Shown one piece after another: positions 30,819 to 41,539 of a stretch of DNA of 64,000 nucleotides. The position numbers and the translations under genes were made by a program. Within the stretch, counting starts at the first letter, position 1, and the number at the start of each line of letters is the position of its first letter. The notes under the pieces were generated by a model. That model searched no databases. It was not told the DNA's origin and saw only the letters and a program-made list of their open reading frames with translations. The DNA comes from Diphasiastrum complanatum (Eukaryota > Streptophyta > Lycopodiopsida > Lycopodiales > Lycopodiaceae), in the NCBI GenBank assembly GCA_029204225.1, contig CM055097.1, positions 27,891,192 to 27,955,191 on the forward strand, written 5' to 3'.

Positions 30819-31184
30819 CTACTCAAGTACTGCTAAGTGTTCTATAACAAAAGATGCTCCACATAAATCATCCATAAAGATTTTCAAGTTTCTATCTAGC
30901 ATATCTTGAAAATTTTCATTCATAAACCTTTGATATGTGGTTGGAGTATTTGATAAACCGAAAGGCATAACATGATAGGCGAAAACTCCAAAAGTGGTGG
31001 TGAGAGTAGTCTTAAGTTTATCTTTCTCAACAATGGCTATTTGGTTATAGCAAGCAAAACAATCCATGAAGGAATATATTCCTCTTCCTGCTAATTTCTC
31101 TAGCACTTGATCTATAAAAGATAGCCGATAACAGTCAGTCGACACAGACCCGAATTTAAGTAGAGTTCTTCTTTGGTCGTGGGA
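30819..31184 (-). pseudogene. Gypsy M reverse transcriptase, main part
   Basis: The frame ending at 30819 reads 'FIDQVLEKLAGRGIYSFMDC', 'AIVEKDKLKTTLTTTFGVFA' and 'YHVMPFGLSNTPTTYQRFMN'. The catalytic 'IFMDDLCG' has FMDD at 30867-30878. Upstream, in another frame, 'PKKNST' and 'IRVCVD' reach the P1 insertion point at 31184. The sequence upstream of P1 resumes at 40142, so RT was split by P1. Confidence 0.88.
31180..31184 (+). other. Left copy of presumed 5-bp target duplication of P1
   Basis: The bases tggga precede the left P1 terminus; aggga (40142-40146) follows the right terminus. They differ at one base. If one copy and P1 are set aside, the RT codons on both sides join in phase, which supports this reading. 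Confidence 0.65.
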
Positions 31185-31304
31185 TGTAGTGGATATTTTT
31201 TGTACATAAATAAATGACTAGGGCTCGCCACTAAAACTGTTGTTGGCCAAGTCATACCAAGTGGGCCCCGCTATAGTACACTACTGTACAATTAGAGTAA
31301 TAAA
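31185..31304 (+). repeat. P1 left 5' LTR, first piece
   Basis: It aligns with the first 120 bp of the 3' LTR at 34752. The start has decayed to TGTAGTGG. It is interrupted at 31305 by a solo LTR and continues at 32426. Confidence 0.8.
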
Positions 31305-32425
31305 TGTTGGATTTATCTCCTTAACTCTCCTAAATCCTATGTTAATCTGCTTCCATTCATGCTGCTATATTTTACTTATGTTGTCGCATAGTCTGCATAT
31401 TTACATATGACAGGCAAAAAAGGCGACATTGTGTTTTTACACGTGATTTGTGACAGGCAAAAAGGCGACATTGCCCTACAAATGTCGAAGGTGCCCTAAT
31501 GGAAAAGCTAAGGTACCCTGTAAATCAAATTCTAAGGCATTTATCAGAGTCTCACATTTTTCACATCTTCAGCAACGTTCATTTCAACGAAGGCTGATGT
31601 CACGGCATTCTCACGCTCATCCCATACACTGTGCAAACAGATTTGACAACGAGAGCAGCCACCCATGATCTCCTACAAACAACACATCCACCTTTGTACT
31701 TTTTTTCATCTACACACCTGTAAAAATTATGTATATATTGAACCATCTGCATATTCAACAACAAACAAACTGCGTGTGAAAAATAGAGCGAGCATCAAAA
31801 GTTTATTAGAGATAGACGAAGTAGATACTTCCGCGCATCGATTCTTTGTATTATTAGTAATAGGTTTATTTCTTTTTCAGATTGGATTAGCTTTGTGAAG
31901 CACGCGGTTTCGTCCACTATTGTCTTGTGCTCACCTGCATTATTGAACTGTATATTTCGCTATACTTAATCTGATTTCAGCTCTGTTTGTTCTGCGTTCA
32001 AATTTGTGTCAATATTGCTATGTTTTTCTACATTCTGTCTGACTCTCTTGTTGCTTAATCTGGTAGTTTGTTCTTAGCGAATTATTATTAGTCTAGTTGT
32101 TCGTGACTAATTATCAGTTTAGCTCAATCTAGCTCTTCGCGAATAATTCGCGACTGATAATTTGTCTAGCCGTTCGTGACAAATTATCTTTCTGATGTTT
32201 TGATGGTTAATGTTTGGCTACGTAAATGATTTCTATCACTGATTTTCTGTTTGAGTCTATAGGCGTAGTCATGCTTAGGGAAAGAGTGAGATAGCTCATT
32301 CAGCTTTGCATGAACACTTTTCATTCCATTTCATTTCTTTTTGAGTTTCGAGTTCGTTTCCATTCGTGTTCGTTTCTTTTTTAGCTTTTTTTGTTTTCTC
32401 TCTCACACACCCTCTTTTCCCAACA
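31305..32425 (+). repeat. Solo LTR of another retroelement inserted in P1 LTR
   Basis: It starts TGTTGGATTT and ends TTCCCAACA, giving inverted termini TGTTGG/CCAACA. The flanks are ataaa (31300-31304) and ataag (32426-32430), a 5-bp target duplication with one change. The P1 LTR reads through when it is set aside. It has no coding. A 34-nt repeat containing 'gacaggcaaaaa(a)ggcgacattg' occurs twice at 31409-31470, and a perfect 17-nt palindrome lies at 32137-32153. Confidence 0.8.
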
Positions 32426-32815
32426 ATAAGTGTGTCGAGGGCACTGGCTTCCTCATGTATAAACCCAACCCCATGAGTGGCATTGCTAGTTAGTTCAAGA
32501 TGCTCCATAGAGACTTGGGCCCTAGGTGTAAATAAAAATAATGTTGAGGCCCAAAGTTAGAAACTCAAATAAAGAATCTAACTTGGTCAAAGTTGGACTC
32601 ACATGATACATGTGACTTACTTTGTGCTTTCTTAGAACCATTAGATGGAGTTTGTGTTTCTTTTAAGGGCTTGGATTAGAATCCTTGTCATTGAAGTGTG
32701 GCCAATCAGAGTGAAGGAAGCTTACTCTTCCAATCTATGAAAGAGAGTCATTTTCTTTGTATTGTATTTTTCTATTCTCTTATAATAGAACTCTGCCGGT
32801 TTCATTTAATTTTTG
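32426..32815 (+). repeat. P1 left 5' LTR, second piece (3'-truncated)
   Basis: It aligns with 34865-35225 of the 3' LTR, then jumps before the CT tract into internal sequence near 32816-32830. The LTR end, primer site and about 2 kb of internal sequence present in the right half are therefore lost here. Confidence 0.8.
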
Positions 32816-34751
32816 GAAGATCACCCTTCTAGGATTATCTAAACTATAGAAGTTCCTTGATGAAACAATCTGAGACTGCACCCACCAGGTCTTCCATCTA
32901 GTGAAGGATTGTAATCCACCAATTTCTGAACAGATCATCATGGCAAAATACTATATTGGACTGCTTAAAAAGATCAGATCTAACATGGTAGAATTATCAT
33001 TTCAGTTGGACAACTCTATAAGGATGCTTCCAGAATGGAATTGCAGATCTTCGATGAGATGATGGATTTTTCCTATCACATTGTTGAATCATCAGATGGA
33101 AAATTAGGAGAACGAGGACCATCACCGAAAGATAATCAAACAAGAAGGACCCATGGAATGCAACTAAGTGTTGTAGAGTCATGCGGATCGAGTGCAGCAG
33201 AAGACCAAGAACCTTGCACTTCAAGTTTAGGTTGTCCTCAAACTTATGCTCGCACAATCAAGTTTCTTGAGAAAGACGAATGTACATATTGCTTTGGAGA
33301 TCATCTGAGTGCAAGATGTCCAATCAAGAATCCATGAGACGGAAAAAATACAGAGCAGAAGTTCCGATAGCAAGATCCAACGGTTCAAAGGGCACAAGTA
33401 GAATAAAGCCGACAAGGAGCTCACCAAAGAAATGGATGTCAAATTGATCCACCTCAATCACGCTTCAACAAAACTGAACTCAATCGAGGACCATAATAGC
33501 CTACCAATATATGCCTATCAACTTAGAGGCAACAACATATTGCACTCGGTAAGGTGCTATGGATGTGGAGGAAAACATCGTTGATCCGAATGTCCAGATC
33601 GAGGAGATCCATCAACATTTGAACCCTAGTGTGCACAATGTAGAGTTAACCATCCATGCCGAGATTGTCTGATGTGGAATTCACAAATAGCTAGGAGGCA
33701 TTTGGCTTATATAATCGAGATGCATATATATTAACCAATCCACCAACAGACAGAATGTACTACAAACACAAAATCCTAGTGCCACTAGGTTATGAAACAA
33801 GTGAAGAGGAGGACAACTCGACAAAAGTACCAAAGTACACAGACACACCCATGGGCTAAAGAAAAATTACATCACTGAAAATAGAGTTGGTAGAATCTAT
33901 CAAGCCAATGATGACAGAGGAAGTCGAGAAATTAGAAACCGACGAAGTCCAACGGATTCCACCAAGTCTTTTGACACAATCATTGCAAAGATTTCTTAGT
34001 GATGAATTTATAAGGGAACCTGTGTCAACGAAGTGACTTGAAGGCAGTCCAACACAAGATCCACAAAATAGCACAATCACGTAGCTTCAAATGCGAAGTG
34101 CAATGAAAAGAGAAAGACTAAGGTTGATGATTGCCCTTCAACAAGCAAGATTCAACCAAGTTTGATTGTTCCACAATGCTACAAACCACCAAGAAAATGT
34201 CAAATTTGGGTATATCAATATTTAAAAGGCCATATCCAGGGAATCTAAGCCCAAATAGGCTTCAATCCATCAAGAACCAAGTATCAACACCTTGTCCTCA
34301 ATTCATAAGATTGATTGCTAAATAAAGTCTTCAAGTACATGCTTATCATGAACACTTGGATGGAGACTAAGCAGTCAACCAACCACGTCATATCTGTAGA
34401 ACCAATTGAGTGAACGCACGACGATACCACTGGGAGAAGTTGCAGCAATCTATGAGGAACATTATCAACCAGCCTTACCTTGAGATCCTCTGATGGATAG
34501 TGTCGACTATCCCTTTGTCGATGAACAAGGTTACCAGGAATGACCATCAGACCCTTACGGATATTATTGAAAATATGTAAAGTCCAAGTTCTTGCTGCTT
34601 ACCATCATCCAATAAAGCCTCAGGTTTTACTTAAGCGATCTCTATCCATACTTTTCCTAAAGCATCCATGTAACCGGGCCAACAACAACTCTTTTCCACA
34701 ATAAACGCAGGCAAGTGCCGAGAGACTAGCACTACTTTAGGTCGAGGATCC
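32816..34751 (+). pseudogene. P1 left half: gag-like gene with three zinc knuckles, decayed
   Basis: The longest open piece (33035-33337) reads 'MELQIFDEMMDFSYHIVESS' and ends in a CX2CX4HX4C knuckle 'CTYCFGDHLSARC' (33281-33319). Two more Cys/His groups follow in a stop-containing frame: 'CYGCGGKHR' to Cys (33555-33593) and 'CAQCRVNHPCRDC' (33630-33668), both spaced CX2CX3HX4C. The right half encodes the same protein. No protease, RT or integrase is present, so this is a gag-only (TR-GAG/LARD-like) element. Confidence 0.7.
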
Positions 34752-35228
34752 TGTTGTGGGTATTGTATGTACATAAATAAATGAGTAGGTCATGCCACTA
34801 AAACCATTGTTGGCCAAGCCTTACCAAGTGGCCCCGCCACAGTACATTGTACAATTAGTAATAAGTGCGAGGGTACTGGCTTCCTACATGTATAAGACCA
34901 ACCCAATGAGCACATTGCTAGTTAGTTTAAGTTGTTCCATAGAGACTTGGGAAATAAATGTTGAGGCCCAAAGTTACAAACTCAAGCGGTAAATAAGAAA
35001 TCTAACTTGGTCAAAGTTGGACTCACATAATGCATGTGACTTACTTTGTGCTTTCTTAGAACCATTAGATTGAGTTTGTGTTTCTTTGAAGGGCTTGGAT
35101 TAGAATCCTTGCCATTGAGGTGTGGCCAATCAGAGTGAAGGAGGCTCACCTTTCAAATCTATAAAAAGGAGCCATTTCCTTTGTATTGTATTTTTCTATT
35201 CTCTTCTAATAAAACTCTACCGATTTTA

Positions 35229-35320
<92 letters not shown>

Positions 35321-35395
35321 CTTCCCTTCTCTTTTCATGTTCTTTGTAGGTGAAGAAAAGGTTGCCGCTCCTATACTACACCTACGACACTACAG
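34752..35395 (+). repeat. P1 left 3' LTR
   Basis: It starts TGTTGTGGGTATTG after GTCGAGGATCC. It contains the shared segment 'ttggccaagccttaccaagt' and a long CT microsatellite (35232-35316), and ends at the inverted junction near 35395. It is about 644 bp. Confidence 0.82.
35232..35316 (+). repeat. (CT)42 microsatellite in P1 left 3' LTR
   Basis: About 85 bases of perfect CT repeat. The equivalent of the other arm (35482-35529) is a short interrupted GA tract, so expansion happened on one arm after dimer formation. Confidence 0.95.
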
Positions 35396-35419
35396 TATCT
35401 CGTAGGTATAGTATAGGAG
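35368..35419. other. Hairpin at the apex of P1
   Basis: The 19-nt arms 35368-35386 and 35401-35419 pair with one mismatch around a 14-nt loop. The stem continues outward with gttgccgctc/gagcggcaac (35361-35370 and 35431-35440) after an 11-nt bulge on the right side. Confidence 0.85.
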
Positions 35420-36006
35420 TTCATCACTAGGAGCGGCAACCTCGCCTTCTCCTGCATAGAATGTGAAAAGAGAAGGGAAGAGAGAGATTAAAAAAATAGA
35501 GAGAGAAAGAGAGATAGAGTAGAGAGTGGTAAAACTGGCAGAGTTTTATTAGAAGAGAATAGAAAAATATAATAGAAAGGAATGGCTCCCTTTTATAGAT
35601 TTGAAAGGTGAGCCTCCTTCACTTTGGTTGGCCACACCTCAATGGCCGCAAGGATTTTATTCCAAGCCCTTCAAAGAAACACAAACTCAATCTAATAGTT
35701 CTAAGAAAGCACAAAGTAAGTCACATGTATCATGTGAGTCCAACTTTGACCAAGTTAAATTTCTTATTTGCAGCTTGTGTTTGTAACTTTGGGCCTAGCT
35801 AGGGCCCAAGTATCTTCAGAAAAACTTGAACTAACTAGCAATGTGCTCATTGGGTTGGGCTTATACACGCAGGATGCCAGTACCCTCGCATTTATTAGTC
35901 TAATTGTATAGTAAACTGTGGCGGGGCCACTTGGTAAGGCTTGGCCAACAATGGTTTTAGTGGCGGGACTCACTCATTTATTTATGTACAGAAAATACCC
36001 ACAACA
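35396..36006 (-). repeat. P1 right 3' LTR
   Basis: The reverse-orientation partner of 34752-35395. On the minus strand it starts TGTTGTGGGTATTTTCTG after GGTCGAGGACCC. It is 611 bp, shorter mainly through the GA tract. Confidence 0.82.
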
Positions 36007-37990
36007 GGGTCCTCGACCTAAAGTAGTGTCGGTCCCTTGGCACTTGCCTGTGTTTGCGTGGAAGAGAGTTGTTGTTGGCCCATTTACATGGATGCTTTAG
36101 GAAAAGCGTGGATAGAGATTGCTTATGTAAAGTCTGAGGCTTTATTGGATGATGGTGAGCAGCAAGAACTTGGACTTTCCATATTCTCAATAATATCTGT
36201 AAGGGTATAATGGCCATTCTTGGTACCATTGTTCATTGACAAAGGGGTAGACACCATTCATCAGATGATTTCAAGGTAAGGCTGGTTGATATTGTTCCTC
36301 ATAGATTGGTACAACTTCTCCCAGTGGTATTGTTGTGCATTCACTCAATTGGTACTACAAAAATGACGTGGTTGGTTGACTTCTTAGTCTATCCAAGTGT
36401 TCATGGTATGCTTGGACTTGAAGACTTTCCTCAACAGTCAACCTTATCAATTGAGGACAAGGCGTAGACGTTGTAGATGCTGATTCTTGCTCTACAATTG
36501 GCCTCTTTGGGCTTGAATTCCCTGGATTTGGCCTTTTAAGTATTGTTATGCCTAGACTTGACATCGTATTGGTGGTCTATACCACTGTGGGACAATCAGA
36601 TTTTGGTTGGGTCTGTAACATTGTGGAACAATCAGACTTTGGTTTAATCTTGTCTATTAAAGGGCAATCATCAACCTTAGTCTTTCCCTTGTCATTGCAC
36701 TTTTGATTTGAAGGTTGTGTGATTGTGCTATTTTGTGGATCTTGTGCTGAACTGCCTTCAAGTTGCTTCATTGACATAGGCTCCCTTAGAGATTCATCAT
36801 TAAGAACTCTTTGCAATGATTTGCCAAGAGACTTGGTAAAATCCGCTGGACTTCATTGGTTGCCAATATTTTGACCTTCTTTGTTACCATTGGCTTGATA
36901 GATTCTACCAACTCTGTATTCTGTGATGTAATTGTCCTTTTGTCCGCGGGTTTGTTTGTGTACTTTGGAACTTTTGTCGAGTTGTCCTCCTCTTTACTTG
37001 TTTCATAACCTGGTGGCACTAGGATTTTCTGTTTGTAGTACATTCTGTCTGTTGGTGGATTGGTCAACACAGGTGCATCTTGATCTATATAAGCCAAATG
37101 CCTCCTAGCCATTTGTGAATTCCACATCGGACAATCTCAGCATGGATGATTAACTCTGTATTGTACACACCAAGAATTAAATGTTGATGGATTCCCTCGA
37201 TGTGGACATTCGATGATGTTTCCCTCCGCATCCATAGCAGCTTACTGACTACAATATGTCATCGTTGCTAAGTTGATAGGCATACACTGGTAACTGATGT
37301 CCCTTATGATCTTCCAAAAAATAAATTGGTAGGCTATTATGGTCTTCCTTGGAGTTTGGAGACATGCAAAATGATATGACCAATACTTCCACCTTGCCAC
37401 TAATTGTTGAAGAAACTTGTGATTTAGATTAATCAATTTGACATCCATTCATCTGGTGAGCTCCTCGTTGGTTTGATTCTTCTAATCCACTTGCCTCTGC
37501 TCCACTTAGCTGCCTTCCATGGGTTTTCATTCTTGTTTGATCATCACTCATTGATGAGTCTTGTTCCTCTAATTCCCCATCTGATTATTCAGCAATGTGA
37601 TAGGGAAAATCCATCGTCTCATGGAGGATCTGCAATTCCATCTTGGCAGCATCCTTACAGAGTTGTCCAAGTGATATATAGGATGCTAATTCTACCATGC
37701 CAAATCTGATCTTTTTTGGGCAGTCCAGCATAGTATTTTGCCATGATGATCTGTTCAGAATCGGTGGATTACAATTCTTTACTAGATGAAAAATCTGGTG
37801 GGTGTAGTCTCGGATTGTTTCATCAAGGAACTTCTGTAGTTTAGATAATCCTGCAAGGGTGGTCTCCATAGTTTAGCACCAGCACCATAATGTCGCAAAG
37901 TAGCTAGTTGATGGATTGCTTCAGCGATGGTGCAATGGTAATGATATTCCAACTTTCTTTCTTTTTCTTTTTTTTGTGGATACAAGAGAA
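36007..37990 (-). pseudogene. P1 right half: gag-like gene, decayed
   Basis: The minus-strand frames, in order, are 37585-37869 ('SLGQLCKDAAKMELQIL', 'HETMDFPYHIAE'), a Cys/His region near 37110-37240 ('CYGCGGKHH'), 36786-37127 ('QMARRHLAYIDQDAP'), 36577-36816 ('EPMSMKQLEGSSAQDPQNS', with 'KPKSDCSTMLQTQPKSDC') and 36355-36564 ('ILKRPNPGNSSPKRP', 'QVQAYHEHLDRLRS'). It matches the left half in order and orientation and is broken by several stops and shifts. Confidence 0.65.
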
Positions 37991-38700
37991 AAAGAGAAGT
38001 GAACAAAGAGTAAGGGATTAAGAATTAAAGAACAATTGAAAAAATAAAAACTGAACTGTTTGAATGAACTGTAACAAATGGATGTAACTTTTGAGTATGA
38101 TGATGGATGGGGAAACAGATGAATGTGAGGATATTAACAAGATGAAGGTTAACTAATGGAGATGGAGTTGAAAACAAGGATGGAGACAATATAAAAAATG
38201 GAAATTTTTTTAACAAGGCTAGGAACTAACTCCCGCCCTCCTCACAATAGTCAAATCATGGTCTCTGATGAGACTTCTCTAAGTCCTACGAGGGTTAGTT
38301 TTGAGTCGAACTTCAAAAATTGAATATTTTTGTTAAAATCGACCACTTTTTAGGACTGTTTCTCTAAGATTTCAAGATCTGAGTGTCTGAGCTAAACCAA
38401 AATTTGACAATAGCTAACCATTATATACTCCAACTATTACCAATTCGGATTGAGTTTTGAACCGTCAGATTTAGAGAAATTAAGAGAATAGTGTTAGGGG
38501 GGTGTCCTCTACTGATGTCGTTGCACGACTTTGCCAACTATGTCCATATCTAATAGGCTGGAGCAGAAGTCTTTGCTGGTCATCCATACCGAATACCAAT
38601 CACGGTGTGTTTTCATAAGCATCAACTGACCCATCCATTCGGTTCTTAACAATGTATACTTTTTATTGATGAACAGTGTCTGCTTATAGCGATAGCAATA
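37991..38700 (-). other. Non-coding spacer within P1 right half
   Basis: AT-rich, with repeated stops in all frames. It has no counterpart in the left half. It may be a decayed link between the upstream and downstream frames of the element. Confidence 0.35.
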
Positions 38701-38705
38701 AGATG

Positions 38706-39282
38706 TCAGAATTCCAAAGCATCATAAGTATGAAAATTATGAGTGCCTTTGTTGATCTTCCTTTTCTTGATATGTTCCTCGGTTTGGGTTACCCTCTGCT
38801 GGAACTCCTCTTCCCACTGGCAATACAACTGCCATAGTTTTGGATACGTTAAATCTACATACCTCACCACCGTAGCATAAAGCGCAGCAAATTCTTTACC
38901 ATAACTTGTCTCCGATGGCCTAAACTTCGCGGCCTTCTTCATAGCCACATAATGCACATCATTATGCGTCGGCAAGTATGCTTCTACTTCATAGATAAAT
39001 TGTGCCGCAAACAACATAGAATTCCCTACCAGAATCTTGACTCTGTCTGCATATTTGATTTTCATCCATCCTTGCAAGATTGCCCAGGCCAACACCGTTT
39101 GCGTCTTGTGACTCTGTCTCTTGCCATAATCCGTATAATTCAGACAATTCCCAGGGCTCCTTCGTCGTGATGTCCCTCACCCCTGGCAAGAACAAGTAGT
39201 AAATATTCAATGCATGCTCAACATTGCACAAGTGTATCCATGGTTTTAAAGCCTCGTATAAACTGTTTACCTCCTTGCCCAA
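38706..39282 (-). pseudogene. Unrecognised frames of P1 right half (upstream region)
   Basis: Two overlapping minus-strand frames, 38989-39282 and 38706-39095, are related by a frameshift. They read 'LKPWIHLCNVEHALNIYYLF', 'LPGVRDITTKEPWELSELYG', then 'YVAMKKAAKFRPSETSYGKE' and 'RVTQTEEHIKKRKINKGTHN'. The amino-acid composition is protein-like. I do not recognise a domain. It might be the N-terminal part of the gag-like protein or captured host sequence. Confidence 0.4.
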
Positions 39283-39299
39283 TCTTGTTCATGGTCGTT

Positions 39300-39885
39300 T
39301 CACTCGCAACTGACGTGGTATGGGAATGATAGCTTGATCTTCTGTTGCAACCATTGCAGCTTGGTTAGTGGTTAGTGGTTGTTTGCGCAAAATCCTATCA
39401 ATCTTTGAGTTGTTTGTTTAGCCGCGCAATCTCCCCCCTGAATCCCTTTGCTTTCTCACGCAACTTTTTATAGTTATCTTCTTTGTTTTGGAGCATTTGC
39501 TACAAATCAGACACTTGTTATTTCAACTGTTGTATATCAGCCATAAATTGTTGCAAATTTGCCTGCTCCTGGACTGCCTCTGGATGCGACAATCAATCTA
39601 TGCACCTGCTTGCGATTGGTAGAAAGCATTGCTTCTCCGCTAATTCTTTCTCTAGTTGTAAGTTTTCTTCTCGTAAAAACCCTGTTCCTCAACAAACTGG
39701 TCGAGTTTGTCTGCTACCCAGGTGCGTAAAATGTTCTTCGTCCATTCTTTGAGACCTACAGTGTCAATACACACTGGTTCGCCTACAGTGATGCTATCAA
39801 GCTGGAATTGCAATAAATCCCGCTCGTACTCAATTACATCCTTAGATGCCTGCCATGAACTTACTTCTTTTTGGAGTTTTGTCAT
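39300..39885 (-). pseudogene. Coiled-coil-like frame of P1 right half
   Basis: The frame 39652-39885 reads 'MTKLQKEVSSWQASKDVIEY', 'ERDLLQFQLDSITVGEPVCI' and 'VGLKEWTKNILRTWVADKLD'. It is followed, with stops, by 'FMADIQQLK' and 'NYKKLREKAKGFRGEIARLN', which suggests heptad repeats. It lies next to the remnant 5' LTR, so it is the 5' end of the element's coding region. The family is unknown. Confidence 0.4.
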
Positions 39886-40016
39886 TCTTTCAAAATATTG
39901 CGCATTGCGATCCTGCAGCGTCTTGCTTTCCTCATCCCTTCAATTAATTGTTTATGTAGCCCGCTTATACATGTTTCTCTTTCTTTCAACTGCGCCTGGC
40001 ACTGGCATATTTTAGG

Positions 40017-40141
40017 CCCTCACACTTATTATTCTAACTATACAGTGTACTGTGGTGGGGCCCAATTGGTAAGGCTTGGCCAACAGTGGTTTTAGTGGCG
40101 GGACCCACTCGTATATTTATGTACAGAAAATACCCACAACA
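40017..40141 (-). repeat. P1 right 5' LTR remnant
   Basis: About the first 125 bp of the LTR on the minus strand, ending in CCCACAACA at the gypsy boundary. The rest of the LTR and the primer site are deleted. Confidence 0.82.
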
Positions 40142-40472
40142 AGGGACTATCGATGAACACCACTCAGTGTTGTCTACATGAAAGATTAACCTAGCTTCTT
40201 TCAATCGTTCTACTTCCTTCAATACTCATTCTTTCATGTGAAATGGCAATCTTCATTGTTTCTGCCTAATCGGTTTGCTATCAGGTTTCAAGGGTATAGT
40301 ATGCTTCACTAAATCTGGAGGTATTCCTTTCATATCTAAATAATTCCACGCAAACATATGTTGATATTTCTTGCACAAATCCTCATAAGTTTTCTAGTCT
40401 TTCGGGCTTAGGTGGGCACCTACTTTGATCTTTTTAGGTTCTTCCTCTGTTCTAGGGTTTATAAGGCAGATA
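40142..40472 (-). pseudogene. Gypsy M RT N-terminal part
   Basis: On the minus strand 'YQHMFAWNYLDMKGIPPDLV' and 'HTIPLKPDSKPIRQKQ' are followed by a TGA, then 'EVERLKEARLIFHV' and 'EWCSSIVP', ending at the P1 insertion. This is the typical start of a Gypsy RT domain. Confidence 0.87.
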
Positions 40473-40975
40473 TCATTCTCTAACCTTGGGAGGTGGTTCA
40501 TCTAGGGGATTCCACTTTAAGCCTAGTACATCCCTCAACTCTACATCTTCATCTGTGGATGTTTTAGAACTATTATCAGTATCGGTGAGTTCTTTCCATT
40601 TAGTTGATGCAATTGGTGCTCGTTCAGATTGAGGTGCTTCTAGGTATTTATCAACCACTACTCTTTCTTTTCCTCTTCCAAAGACTAACACTCCAACTGG
40701 AATATCTATTATACAGTTACTCAGTCGAAGCCATGGACGTCCTAATAGGATGGAATATCCCCTACTACCGGAATGCATCTTCATAATGTATAAGTCAATG
40801 TAGGTAGTCTTTCTAGCTACGGTAATAGGAGTATGTTTCAGTTTCCCATCAAGTCTTATAACAGAGTTGTTGGCTAACTCCAATGTTGTTAAAGTGACAA
40901 GTTCAAATTCAAATCCTAAGCGATCAGCCAGTTCTGAGCTAAGGATGTTTACTACAAATCGAGCATCTACTATAG
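40473..40975 (-). pseudogene. Gypsy M aspartic protease
   Basis: The minus strand reads 'VDARFVVNILSSELADRLGF' across 40900-40960, in which the usual DxG active-site Gly is changed to Arg. The open frame 40473-40883 follows with 'LANNSVIRLDGKLKHTPITV' and 'GYSILLGRPWLRLSNCIIDI', the flap and the conserved 'ILLGRPWL' of Gypsy proteases. The tail leads into RT at 40472. The protease is inactive by the changed active site. Confidence 0.83.
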
Positions 40976-41539
40976 ACCTGCAATGACCAATCCATCAATG
41001 GTCACGTCTACTTTCAGGCAGGCTTGATCTAAGGTACTTGCACTTATGTGTCCAACAATAGGAGGTTCTAATGTCCGTAATATGGATGGTTTCGTCATGT
41101 GTTTCACTTTTATCCTTACTAATGGTGATAGCCTAAGGAGTTGCCATAAGTTGACTCCTATGCTTAGGTCGTTTAATGCTTCTTGCAAATCTTGATTTCC
41201 CATACTCTTCCCTAGATCTATTTCCTTATTGATGTGGTGCATCCTAGCTCTACTCTTCATGGATCTAGGTAATGATCTAGTATTGTCAATCTTCTTAACA
41301 AGTGGAATTCTAGAAGATCTTTTTCCTATCAACTCATGTACATGTTCCTCATCAATGAGCTTATGATCCGCATGATCTTTCTGTTGCTCAGGTCGTATTT
41401 TCTCCAAAGGAGATTTCTTAGGTGTTTTAGATGGTGATGCTTCTAACTTATTCGAGGGTTCTTTGAAAGAAAATTTTCCATGGTTATTTTTGGGTTTTTT
41501 CAGTTTTCTCTAGTGCTTCCTTCCCCTGTCCACTATGAA
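40970..41539 (-). pseudogene. Gypsy M gag-protease linker
   Basis: The frame 40970-41407 reads a charged linker with 'KRSSRIPLVKKIDNTRSLPR' and 'LNDLSIGVNLWQLLRLSPLV', ending 'ACLKVDVTIDGLVIAGL' just before the protease. The upstream gag is cut at 41539 by the truncated LTR of Copia C. Confidence 0.65.

Larger units (their letters stand above)
31185..40141. mobile_element. P1: inverted tail-to-tail dimer of a gag-only LTR element
   Basis: Both outer ends are the same LTR start (TGTTGTGGGTATT-type), facing each other, and both 3' LTRs meet at about 35395. The left half is in plus orientation: 5' LTR in two pieces, internal sequence, 3' LTR. The right half is in minus orientation: 3' LTR, internal sequence, remnant 5' LTR. 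Paired internal regions are about 32830-34750 and 36007-37860. The unit is 8957 bp, sits in the RT of Gypsy M and appears to have a single 5-bp target duplication. Neither half encodes protease, RT or integrase. Confidence 0.8.

Noticed and set aside
35122-35405. Plus-strand frames with long Ser-Leu repeats
   Set aside because: They are translations of the CT microsatellite in the P1 LTR.
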